Assembly: GCA_027619655.1 (NCBI GenBank)
Contig: JAQCHR010000138.1
Location: 1-8,353 of the forward strand
Direction: 5' to 3'
DNA from: Pseudomonadota bacterium
Lineage (GTDB): Bacteria; Pseudomonadota; Alphaproteobacteria; UBA8366; GCA-2717185
Length of the DNA: 8,353 nt
In this document: in pieces, positions 1-7,800 of the stretch
Numbering within the stretch: position 1 is the stretch's first letter
Layout of the letters: every line of letters begins with the position of its first letter
Position numbers and translations under genes: made by a program
Notes under the pieces: generated by a model
Databases searched by the model: none
What the model was told of the DNA's origin: nothing
The model's input: only the letters and a program-made list of their open reading frames with translations

Positions 1-1
1 C

Positions 2-706
2 GAATCGCGCTATTCCGAAATCGGATTGACGGAGGGCGGCGACTTGCGCATCGGCGCCATGACGCCATTGCGGCAAATCGAGAAATCGGCGGATGTCGCG
101 CAAGTCGCGCCGGTCGTCACCCGGGCCTTGCGGCGGCTGTCCAACGTGCGGGTGCGCAATGTGGCGACGCTGGGTGGGCATCTGGCACATGGGGACCCGC
201 ATCTGGACCTTCCGCCGGTGCTGATCGCGCTGGGCGCGAAAATCGTGATCGTCAGCCCCGCCGGCGAGCGGGTCATCGACGTCGAAGACCTGTTTCGCGG
301 CTATCTGGAAACCGTTCTCAACCCGGATGACCTGATCGCCGAGGTTATTGTCCCCGCCCGGCCGGGCCGCCGGGCGGCCTATCTGAAACACACTACCCGG
401 TCCGCCGATGACTGGCCGGCGCTGGGCATTGCCGTGGCGCTGGAAAGCGACGGAAACACACGCGTGGCCATCGGTGCCGCGACCGATACGCCCCGGCGGT
501 TGAAATCAGTTGAGGCGGTGCTGAACGGCAGCACTCCGGACGAAACGGTCCTGGCGGCGGCCGGCGATGTGGCGGCGGACGAAGCCGAAGTGCATACCGA
601 TGCGCGCGGTTCGGCCGCCTACAAACGCGAACTTATCCGGGTCTTCATGCAGCGGGCGATCCGCCAGGCGCTGGCAGAAAGCGCCGGAACGGGGAGGACA
701 GACTGA
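2..706 (+). CDS. FAD-binding subunit of a molybdenum hydroxylase (CoxM/XdhB-like), 5' partial
   Basis: The reading frame is open from base 2 to the TGA at 704-706, giving 234 residues. The N-terminal part lies outside the window: family members are usually about 270-300 residues, so roughly 40-60 are missing, including the first glycine-rich FAD-binding segment. An internal TTG at 26 is not a real start, because family-like sequence (LRIGAMTPLRQIE) follows directly and the frame continues upstream. Visible signatures are the FAD-domain motif RNVATLGGHLAHGDP with the following DLPPVLIALGA (residues about 52-78 of the visible part), the GYLETVLNPDDLIAEVIVP strand, and the C-terminal flavoprotein domain beginning near YLKHTTRSADDWPALGIAVAL. 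In the known family this subunit carries FAD and passes electrons from the 2Fe-2S subunit to the final acceptor, in the cytoplasm. It overlaps the next gene by one base (TGATG), which suggests translational coupling. Family assignment is secure; the enzyme's substrate is not known. Confidence 0.93.
   Translation, partial: ESRYSEIGLTEGGDLRIGAMTPLRQIEKSADVAQVAPVVTRALRRLSNVRVRNVATLGGHLAHGDPHLDLPPVLIALGAKIVIVSPAGERVIDVEDLFRGYLETVLNPDDLIAEVIVPARPGRRAAYLKHTTRSADDWPALGIAVALESDGNTRVAIGAATDTPRRLKSVEAVLNGSTPDETVLAAAGDVAADEAEVHTDARGSAAYKRELIRVFMQRAIRQALAESAGTGRTD
691..697 (+). promoter_or_regulatory. Shine-Dalgarno site of the large-subunit gene
   Basis: The purine tract GGGGAGG ends 8 bases before the ATG at 706. 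This is a strong, well-spaced ribosome binding site located inside the end of the upstream gene. It fixes the start of the large subunit at 706, where the upstream stop and this start share one base. Confidence 0.75.
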
Positions 707-2994
707 TGGCCGGCAGAACAACCACGACGACGGTCGGCCATTCCTATCCGCGGATCGAGGCGCGGTCCAAGGTCACGGGGCAGGCCGAATATATCTACAA
801 TCTGCGCCTGCCGTCGATGCTGCATGCCAAGGTGCATCGCAGCCCGATCTCACACGGGCGTATCCTGTCCATCGATACCAGCGCGGCGGCGGCGATGCCC
901 GGTGTGCACCACGTCATTACCGGCGAGGATGTGAAGGCGGTCCTGCCGGCGCCGTATTATGGCCCGGCCTTCCACGACCAGCCGATCCTGGCGCTGGGCA
1001 AGGTGCGCCATTTCGGCGAGCCGGTTGCGGTGGTGCTGGCCACGGATCCGCATACCGCGGAATCGGCGGCGCAGCGGATCGTCGTCGAATATGAGGAACT
1101 GCCCGGCGTCTATAACGAGGTCGAGGCGATGACCTCCGATGTCATTGTCCATGAGGAACTCAAGCCGGCCGGCACCTTCGCCGACCTGAAGCACCTGGCA
1201 GGCAAGCGCGATACCAATCTGGCGCTGGACTTCCATCTGCGGCACGGGGATGCGGACAAGGCCTTCGCGGAGGCCGACCATGTCTTCGAGCATACGTTCA
1301 GTACGCAGCAGACGATGCATACCCCGTTCGAGCCGATGGTGACGCTGGCGGATGTGCGCAAGGACCGGGCGACGGTCTATTCCTCGACCCAGAGCCCGTC
1401 CTTCGTGCGGTTCGAACTGGCCCGGCTGCTCGGCTGGCCGGAAAGCAATGTGCGGGTGAAGACGGCGCATCTGGGCGGCGGATTCGGCGCAAAGGTCTAT
1501 GTGAAGGTGGAGGCGCTGGCACTGGCGCTGTCGCTGATTGCGCATCGTCCGGTGCGCGTGGCGCAGACGATGGAGGAACAGTTTTACACAATCACCAAGC
1601 ATCCCAGCACCTTCCGGATTCGCAGTGCGGTCAGCAAGGATGGCAAGGTAACCGGCCGCAAGTGCGAGGTCTGGTGGAACGGCGGCGCCTATGCGGATAT
1701 CGGTCCGCGGGTGACGCAGAAATCGGGTTTCACGGCGGCGGGTCCCTACGACATCGATAATGTGGCGATCGATTCCTACGCGCTTTACACCAACCGGCCG
1801 CCCGCCGGGGCGCTGCGCGGTTTCGGGATTCCCCAGCTCGTCTGGGCCTATGAAAGCCACACGGATATCATCGCCCGCGAACTGGGCATCGATCCGGTCG
1901 ATTTCCGCAAGCGGAATATCCTGCGCAACGGCCGGCCGCAGGCTGTCGGCACGATTGTCGAGGACGGCGAGTTCGAGGCGGTGCTGGACGAAACCGCCCT
2001 GCGGATGGGTTGGAACCGGCCTTTCGACAAAGGCAGCGGCACGAAACTGCGGGGCCGTGGCGTTGCGTTGGGATTCAAGGCGTCGATTTCGCCGACGACC
2101 TCCAGCGCCATCGTCAACGTCAATGCCGATGGAAGCTGTATTGTCTATTGCAGCACCGTCGATATGGGGCAGGGGTCGGATACGGCGATGGCGCAGATCG
2201 CGTCGGAAGTGCTGAATATCCCGATCGAGCTGATCCGGATCGTCAATCCCGATACCGACGTAACGCCTTATGACATGTCCACCCTGGGATCCCGTTCGAC
2301 CTTCCATATGGGGCATGCGGTAAGGCTGGCAGCGTCGGACGCGCGGGACAAGCTGAAGGCGCTGGCCGAAGAAGTCGGGGTGCCGGAAGGGGCCAATACC
2401 CCGTTGCCGGAACTGTTCATCCGGAAATTCGGGATGCGCGCCGGGAATATCGTCGGTACAGCCAACTATATACCCGATTTTTCGCCGCCGAATTACGATA
2501 CCGGGCAATCGACCAATGCGACGCCGTTCTGGATGATCGGCGCAACCGGCGCCGAGGTCGAGGTGGATACGGAAACCGGGCAGATCCGGATCCTGCGGCT
2601 GGTCAATGTCTGCGACATCGGCAAGCCGATCAACCCGGTGGTCGTGGAAACGCAGATTTCCGGCGCGGCCGTCATGCAGCTTGGTTTCACAATGACCGAG
2701 AACATGATCATCGAAAACGGCCAGCTTACCAATCCCTCGCTGGCGGATTACAAGATTCCCGGGTTTTTCGACATGCCGGACACGATGGAAAACGGCTTTA
2801 TCGAGGCCGAGCAACATAACGGCCCGTTCGGCGCAAAGGGGGCGGGAGAGTCGGGTACGTTCGGCGTCTCGCCTGCCATTGCCAACGCCATCGAGGACGC
2901 GGTGGGGGTGCGGATCACGCAGATGCCGATTACTGCCGAAGCGGTCTTCCGCGGGTTGCGGGAGATACAGGGCCGGCCGCTGGGGGATGACTGA
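706..2994 (+). CDS. Molybdopterin cytosine-dinucleotide-type large subunit of a xanthine dehydrogenase-family hydroxylase
   Basis: This is a 762-residue protein, the usual length for CoxL/XdhC-type large subunits. Starting at the ATG after GGGGAGG, it shows the N-terminal aldehyde oxidase/xanthine dehydrogenase a/b hammerhead domain (about 14-130, with FGEPVAVVLA at 103-112), followed by the molybdopterin-binding domains. Cofactor motifs are GGGFGAK (257-263), MGQG (487-490) and LGSRST (527-532). The C-terminal GAKGAGES (709-716) contains the expected catalytic base Glu715. In this family that Glu activates the water-derived Mo-OH group which hydroxylates the substrate. The loop that carries AYRCSFR in form I CO dehydrogenases reads AGALRGFG (367-374) here, resembling the GFG loop of xanthine dehydrogenase and related hydroxylases. 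A canonical CO dehydrogenase is therefore unlikely. There is no Tat signal, so it should be cytoplasmic. Its partners are the FAD gene upstream and the 2Fe-2S gene immediately downstream. Family assignment is certain; the substrate is unresolved. Confidence 0.96.
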   Translation: MAGRTTTTTVGHSYPRIEARSKVTGQAEYIYNLRLPSMLHAKVHRSPISHGRILSIDTSAAAAMPGVHHVITGEDVKAVLPAPYYGPAFHDQPILALGKVRHFGEPVAVVLATDPHTAESAAQRIVVEYEELPGVYNEVEAMTSDVIVHEELKPAGTFADLKHLAGKRDTNLALDFHLRHGDADKAFAEADHVFEHTFSTQQTMHTPFEPMVTLADVRKDRATVYSSTQSPSFVRFELARLLGWPESNVRVKTAHLGGGFGAKVYVKVEALALALSLIAHRPVRVAQTMEEQFYTITKHPSTFRIRSAVSKDGKVTGRKCEVWWNGGAYADIGPRVTQKSGFTAAGPYDIDNVAIDSYALYTNRPPAGALRGFGIPQLVWAYESHTDIIARELGIDPVDFRKRNILRNGRPQAVGTIVEDGEFEAVLDETALRMGWNRPFDKGSGTKLRGRGVALGFKASISPTTSSAIVNVNADGSCIVYCSTVDMGQGSDTAMAQIASEVLNIPIELIRIVNPDTDVTPYDMSTLGSRSTFHMGHAVRLAASDARDKLKALAEEVGVPEGANTPLPELFIRKFGMRAGNIVGTANYIPDFSPPNYDTGQSTNATPFWMIGATGAEVEVDTETGQIRILRLVNVCDIGKPINPVVVETQISGAAVMQLGFTMTENMIIENGQLTNPSLADYKIPGFFDMPDTMENGFIEAEQHNGPFGAKGAGESGTFGVSPAIANAIEDAVGVRITQMPITAEAVFRGLREIQGRPLGDD
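2982..2986 (+). promoter_or_regulatory. Likely ribosome binding site choosing the start of the 2Fe-2S subunit
   Basis: Two ATGs in the same frame lie at 2987 and 2996. The G-run here abuts the first ATG and is too close to serve it, but sits 9 bases before the second. No better purine tract lies 5-10 bases before 2987. The start at 2996 is therefore preferred, though the tract is only a partial Shine-Dalgarno match. Confidence 0.45.
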
Positions 2995-2995
2995 A

Positions 2996-3478
2996 ATGGA
3001 CGCTGAACGCAGAACGATCCGATTTACCCTCAATGGCCGGCCGGTCGTGACCGATATCGGCGTGCACCAGAACCTGACCGAAGTGCTGCAGGAAAGTTTC
3101 GGCCTGTTCGGATCGCGGGAAAGTTGCGGACAAGGGCTTTGCGGTTGCTGCACGGTGCTGGTGAACGGCACGGCGGTGACGGGCTGCCTGTCGCTGGCCG
3201 CTTTCGTGGATGGCGCGGATGTCGGCACCATCGAGGGGTTGAGCGACGGCGAAACCCTGAGCCCGGAACAGGAAGCCTTCATCGAGTGCGGGGCGTCGCA
3301 ATGCGGCTATTGCACGCCCGGGTTTATCCTCATGACGAAGCAGTTGCTCGATGAAAACCCGGATCCGAACGACGATGAGATCATGCATTATCTTTCCGGC
3401 AATCTGTGCCGTTGCGGCACCTATCCCGAAATCATCAAGGCGGTCCGGCTGGCCGGACAGAAGCGGAAAGCAGGCTAA
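2996..3478 (+). CDS. [2Fe-2S] subunit of the molybdenum hydroxylase (CoxS/XdhC-like)
   Basis: The 160-residue product has the two-cluster architecture of the family. An N-terminal plant-ferredoxin-like 2Fe-2S domain has C44, C49, C52 and C64 (the motif is ESCGQGLCGCC, then TGC). A C-terminal four-helix 2Fe-2S domain has C103 and C106 (QCGYCTPG) plus C138 and C140 (GNLCRCGTYPEI). It relays electrons from the molybdenum centre to the FAD subunit. The frame is open further upstream, but those residues fall inside the large-subunit gene. The start at 2996 gives the normal family length; an alternative ATG at 2987 would add three residues and overlap the large-subunit stop. An extra cysteine (C51) sits where most relatives have alanine. 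The enolase-superfamily gene begins 3 bases after the TAA. With the two upstream genes this completes the hydroxylase in the order FAD, Mo, FeS. Confidence 0.95.
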   Translation: MDAERRTIRFTLNGRPVVTDIGVHQNLTEVLQESFGLFGSRESCGQGLCGCCTVLVNGTAVTGCLSLAAFVDGADVGTIEGLSDGETLSPEQEAFIECGASQCGYCTPGFILMTKQLLDENPDPNDDEIMHYLSGNLCRCGTYPEIIKAVRLAGQKRKAG

Positions 3479-3481
3479 GTC

Positions 3482-4660
3482 ATGAGCGATACCCCCATTA
3501 TCGAACGCATTGAATTCACCGCCTTCGAGGTCACCATACCGGATATGTCGGCCGATGCTGCCGGTTTCGGCATTTCCTACACGCCGGGCGCGGCGAAGCC
3601 GCAACTCCGCTTCGGGCTGCGGATCCATACCGACACGGGCGTGGTTGGCGAATACGTGCCGGGCCGCGGCCGGGCAAAGGTCATCATGACCGCCTGCGAG
3701 GCCCTGGCGCACCGATTGATCGGCCAGCCTGCCCTGCAGCGGGAAAAGCATTACCGGTCGATGCGCCAGTTGACCAAGCATATCGGCGAGGTCGGGATCG
3801 GGGCGCTGGATATCGCCCTGTGGGATCTGGCCGGAAAACATTACGACGCATCGGTCAGCGAGTTGCTGGGCGGGTACCGGACGCGCCTGCCCGCCTATGC
3901 CAGCACCATTCACGGCGACCGCCTGCCCAGGGGCTTGTCCAGTCCCGGCGCCTATGCGGATTTCGCCGAGCAATGTTATGAACTGGGCTACCGCGCTTAC
4001 AAGATGCATGGCTGGCATGGCGACCTCGCGGAGGAATCGGCGATGATCCGGGAAGTAGCCAAGCGTGTCGGGGACCGCATGGTGATCATGTATGACGGTT
4101 CCGGCCATCTTAAGACGCTGGCGGATGCCATCCAGCTTGGCAAGGTCTGCGACGAATGCGGGCTGTACTGGCTGGAAGACCCTTATGCAGATGGCGGTGT
4201 ATCCGTCCGCGGCCATCAGGTGTTGAAGGAATTTATCAACACGCCGGTCCTGATTACCGAACATGTCCGGAATCTGGAGACGACCACCGATATGATGGTC
4301 GCCGGCGCAACCGATTTCGCCCGCGCTGACCCCGATTATGATGGCGGGATCACCGGTTGTCACAAGGTGGCGGTTGCGGCGGAAGGGCTGGGCATGGATT
4401 GCGAGGTCCATTCCTGCGGCCCGGCAATGCGGCAATTGATGGCGGCATGCCGCAACGCCAATTACTACGAGGTCAATCTGGTGCACCCGGATTGCCCGAA
4501 CGCCTGGTCCCTGCCGTTCTACGAAGGTGGGTATTCCGACCAGCTGGATTGTGTCGGCGACGACGGCTGTGTCGATGTTCCGGACGCCCCCGGCCTCGGT
4601 GTGACCTATGATTGGGTTGCAATTGCGAAGGCGGCGGTCGAAACGCGGGTCGTTCGCTAG
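3482..4660 (+). CDS. Enolase-superfamily enzyme (mandelate racemase/muconate lactonizing type), probable dehydratase or isomerase
   Basis: The 392-residue product has the two-domain layout of the superfamily: an N-terminal capping domain (about 5-135, with GIGALDIALWDLAGK at 105-119), then a (beta/alpha)7-beta barrel. Metal ligands expected for Mg2+ are visible at the barrel strand ends: D205 (MYDGSG), E232 (YWLEDPY) and E260 (LITE). D283 (ARADPDYDGGIT) and H310 (EVHSCGP) match the Asp-His dyad of the mandelate racemase subgroup. On the second strand the usual Lys-x-Lys is replaced by K174-M-H176. The family abstracts a proton alpha to a carboxylate and stabilises the enolate on Mg2+; most members of this subgroup are acid-sugar dehydratases or racemases. 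The gene lies 3 bp after the 2Fe-2S subunit, so it is almost certainly cotranscribed with the hydroxylase and may act on the same pathway. The exact reaction cannot be assigned. The ribosome binding site is weak (AGG about 7 bases upstream). Confidence 0.9.
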   Translation: MSDTPIIERIEFTAFEVTIPDMSADAAGFGISYTPGAAKPQLRFGLRIHTDTGVVGEYVPGRGRAKVIMTACEALAHRLIGQPALQREKHYRSMRQLTKHIGEVGIGALDIALWDLAGKHYDASVSELLGGYRTRLPAYASTIHGDRLPRGLSSPGAYADFAEQCYELGYRAYKMHGWHGDLAEESAMIREVAKRVGDRMVIMYDGSGHLKTLADAIQLGKVCDECGLYWLEDPYADGGVSVRGHQVLKEFINTPVLITEHVRNLETTTDMMVAGATDFARADPDYDGGITGCHKVAVAAEGLGMDCEVHSCGPAMRQLMAACRNANYYEVNLVHPDCPNAWSLPFYEGGYSDQLDCVGDDGCVDVPDAPGLGVTYDWVAIAKAAVETRVVR

Positions 4661-4715
4661 GCAGGCTGCAACGGCTTCCGCGTGACGCAGGCAGTGATTT
4701 GAATTGTAATATCTA

Positions 4716-4746
4716 TTGACCGGGCTGGGCTCGGGGCAAATATATT
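4716..4746 (+). promoter_or_regulatory. Putative sigma70-type promoter for the transglutaminase/amidoligase operon
   Basis: The -35-like hexamer TTGACC (4716-4721, five of six consensus bases) is followed by TATATT (4741-4746, five of six) with a 19-bp spacer. A poorer AATATA at 4739 would give 17 bp. The long spacer makes this a weak or activator-dependent candidate. The spacer contains an imperfect inverted repeat, CCGGGC-TGG-GCTCGG, that could be an operator, but this is speculative. It would leave an untranslated leader of about 50 bases before the ATG at 4805. Confidence 0.4.
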
Positions 4747-4789
4747 AACATGCCTCTTTCTATCGATCATGGCTGTAAAAACGTTTGTT

Positions 4790-4793
4790 AGGA
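4790..4793 (+). promoter_or_regulatory. Shine-Dalgarno-like site for the transglutaminase/DUF2126 gene
   Basis: AGGA lies 11 bases before the ATG at 4805, a rather long but usable spacing. An in-frame TGA at 4796-4798 rules out any start further upstream, and the protein's first residues already match the family's N-terminal beta strand. The 4805 start is therefore well supported. Confidence 0.45.
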
Positions 4794-4804
4794 TGTGACG
4801 GTTT

Positions 4805-7800
4805 ATGAGTATTCATGTCGCGTTGCACCATAAAACAAGCTACGTCTATGATCGAAAAGTAGAAGTCGGCCCGCAGATCATTCGCCTGCGCCCCGCGCGG
4901 CATGCGCGCACTCCGATTATCAGCTACGCATTGAAGATCGAGCCCGAAGGGCATTTCATTAACTGGCAGCAGGATCCCTACGGCAATTACCAGGCCCGAA
5001 TCGTTTTTCCCGATCCAGTCGATCGTTTTATCGTGCAGACGGACCTTGTCGCCGATATGTCGGTACAGAATCCGTTCGACTTCTTTCTGGAGCCGGACGC
5101 GGAAGAATTTCCGTTTAAATACGATGCGGGCCTGAAGCGGGAGCTTGAGACCTATCTGGAGGCGGAACCTGCAGGGCCGTTACTGGCAAAATGGCTGGAA
5201 TCGGTGCCGGAAAAGCCGGAACAGACCGTCAATTTCCTGGTCGCGCTGAACCAGCGGCTGCAAACGGAAATCGCGTATCTGATTCGCATGGAGCCAGGCG
5301 TCCAGACCTGCGAGGAAACGCTGCAGCGGGGCAAGGGATCGTGCCGCGATACCGGCTGGCTGCTGGTGCAGATTTTGCGGCATTTGGGCCTGGCTGCGCG
5401 GTTTGTGTCCGGGTATCTGCTGCAATTGAAGCCCGACGTGAAGTCCCTCGACGGGCCGTCCGGCGCCGAGGAGGACTTTACCGAACTGCACGCCTGGGCG
5501 GAAGTCTACCTCCCCGGCGCGGGCTGGGTCGGTCTTGACCCGACTTCCGGATTGTTCGCGGGCGAAGGGCATATTCCGCTGGCGGCGACGCCGAGACCGC
5601 AGAGCGCCGCGCCGATTTCCGGCGTCGTGGGAGAGGCGAAGGTCGATTTTTCGTTCGACATGAAGATTACGCGGGTCCTTGAAACGCCGCGCGTCACCAA
5701 GCCCTATACCGAGGAAACCTGGCAGGCGATCGACGCCCTGGGCCACCAGATCGACGCCAGCCTCGAAGCCGGTGACGTGCGCCTGACCATTGGCGGTGAA
5801 CCGACCTTCGTGTCTATCGACCATCCCGACGCGGCGGAATGGAATACCGCTGCTGTGGGGCCGACCAAGCGTCCCCTGGCGGATGACCTGATCCGGCGGT
5901 TGCAGGCGAAATACGCGCCGGACGGGTTGCTGCATTACGGGCAGGGCAAGTGGTATCCCGGCGAGCAGTTGCCGCGCTGGGCCTTCGCGCTGTACTGGCG
6001 GGTTGATGGCAAGCCGATGTGGCGCCATCCGGAACTTATTGCGGATGAAGACGAAAACGTTGCGCCCGCCATCGAGGAGGCCGAGGCTTTCGCGCGCAGC
6101 GTGGCGCAGCGCCTGGACATCAATCCCGAAGCGGCAACGGCGGCCTATGAAAATCCCTGGCATTTCCTCGAAAAGGAAAGGCACCTGCCTGAAAACGTCG
6201 ATCCGGCGGATTCCAAGCTGGACGATCCGATGGAGCGGGAGCGCCTGGCGAAAACCTTCGAACGGGGATTGCAGACTCCGACCGGGTTTGTCCTTCCGGT
6301 ACAGCGCTGGAACGCGAAGGCCAGCGAACGGCGCTGGGTCAGTGAACCCTGGACGACCCGCAGCAAGCACCTGCACCTGATTCCGGGCGATTCGCCTGTC
6401 GGCTACCGCCTGCCGCTGGGTTCCCTGCCGCATATTCCGGAAGTCGATTATCCCTATATCATCCCGGCGGATCCCTTCGCCGAGCGAACGGAACTGCCGG
6501 ACCCCGACGAACGGCAACAGAAGTATCTCGCCGGGCACGATCAACCGGCGGCGAACCGGCAGGTTCAGTCCGGCCAGTCGACCGGCGGCGCAACCGGTGT
6601 TGCCCGCGCGGCCCTGACCGTGGAGCCGCGCGATGGCCGGCTTTGTGTGTTCATGCCGCCGACGGAGACGCTGGCGGATTACCTGGAGCTTCTTCTCGCG
6701 GTAGAAGAAACCGCGGCGGATTCGTCTATGGAAATCCATGTCGAAGGTTATGCGCCGCCAAACGATCCGCGCCTCAATGTTATCAAGGTGACGCCCGATC
6801 CGGGGGTGCTGGAAGTCAATATCCAGCCGGCCCATAACTGGGCTGAAATGGTCGATATCACGACCACGCTGTACGAGGATGCGCGCCTGACACGGCTCGG
6901 CACCGAAAAATTCATGCTCGACGGCCGTCACACGGGTACCGGCGGCGGCAATCATGTTGTCGCGGGCGGGGCGACGCCGGCGGACAGTCCCTTCCTGCGC
7001 CGTCCGGACCTGCTGCGCAGCCTGATTACCTACTGGCAGCATCATCCGGGGCTCAGCTACCTTTTTTCCGGCATGTTCCTGGGGCCGACCAGCCAGGCGC
7101 CGCGGATCGACGAGGCGCGGCATGACGGGCTGTACGAACTGGAAATCGCCTTCAGCCAGATTCCCGATCCGGGAAAGGAGTGCCCGCCCTGGCTGATCGA
7201 CCGCATCCTGCGCAATCTGCTGATTGATGTGTCCGGCAATACGCACCGGACCGAAATCTGTATCGACAAGCTGTATTCGCCGGATGGGCCGACCGGACGT
7301 CTGGGGCTGGTTGAGTTCCGCGCCTTCGAAATGCCGCCGCATGCGCGGATGAGCCTGACGCAGCAACTGCTGCTGCGCGGGTTGATCGCGCGGTTCTGGA
7401 AAACGCCCTATACCGCGCCGCTGGTGCGATGGGGCACATCGCTGCATGACCGGTTCATGCTGCCGCATGCGGTCTGGGCGGATATTGCCGGCGTCGTCGA
7501 TGAAATGCGTGACGCGGGGTTCCCCTTTGAACTGGACTGGTTCGCCCCGCATTTCGAGTTCCGCTTCCCGCGTTATGGCGCGACACAGTACCGGGATGTC
7601 GAAATCGAAATCCGCCAGGCGCTTGAGCCCTGGCATGTAATGGGTGAGGAAGGCGCGATCGGCGGCACCGTGCGGTATGTCGATTCCTCGGTGGAGCGGC
7701 TTCAGCTTCGACTTCGGGGCATGACGGACGGCCGCTACATGCTCGGGTGCAACGGATACCAGGTGCCACTGTCATCCACGGGCACCAACGGCGAATATAT

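Larger units (their letters stand above)
4661..4804 (+). other. Intergenic region between the two operons
   Basis: This is the only non-coding stretch in the window (144 bp). The first half is GC-rich with a short GCAGGC direct repeat (4661-4666 and 4687-4692). The second half is clearly more AT-rich than the flanking genes, as expected for a promoter. I see no stable hairpin followed by a T-run, so no intrinsic terminator is evident for the upstream operon. Termination may be Rho-dependent, or transcription may continue into the next operon. Confidence 0.6.

Noticed and set aside
26..28. TTG as the true start of the FAD subunit
   Set aside because: The frame stays open to the window edge and the visible protein lacks the family's N-terminal FAD segment, so the gene is cut by the window rather than starting here.
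706..2994. Annotation as coxL of carbon-monoxide dehydrogenase
   Set aside because: The diagnostic CO dehydrogenase loops are absent (AGALRGFG instead), so no cox gene symbol was given.
2879..2995. Longer version of the 2Fe-2S subunit starting at an ATG inside the large-subunit gene
   Set aside because: The added 39 residues are out-of-frame translation of the conserved C-terminus of the large subunit and do not resemble the FeS family. The start at 2996 gives the normal length.
850..3282. Antisense open frame of 810 codons lying across the Mo and FeS subunit genes
   Set aside because: It spans a gene boundary on the opposite strand, shows Arg/His/Asp-rich composition typical of GC-rich antisense translation, and has no recognisable domain, whereas the + strand frames are clearly genuine proteins.
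2930..4486. Antisense open frame of 518 codons across the FeS and enolase-superfamily genes
   Set aside because: It crosses two real genes and the spacer between them, with no family resemblance; it is a GC-bias artefact.
4661..4715. Intrinsic terminator after the enolase-superfamily gene
   Set aside because: Only tiny potential stems (for example CGG-CTT-CCG at 4672-4680) are present and no T-run follows.
5180..7636. Antisense open frame of 818 codons within the transglutaminase/DUF2126 gene
   Set aside because: It is a shadow of strong codon bias in a GC-rich gene. The product is low-complexity Arg/Pro/Gly-rich without motifs, and the + strand frame is strongly conserved.
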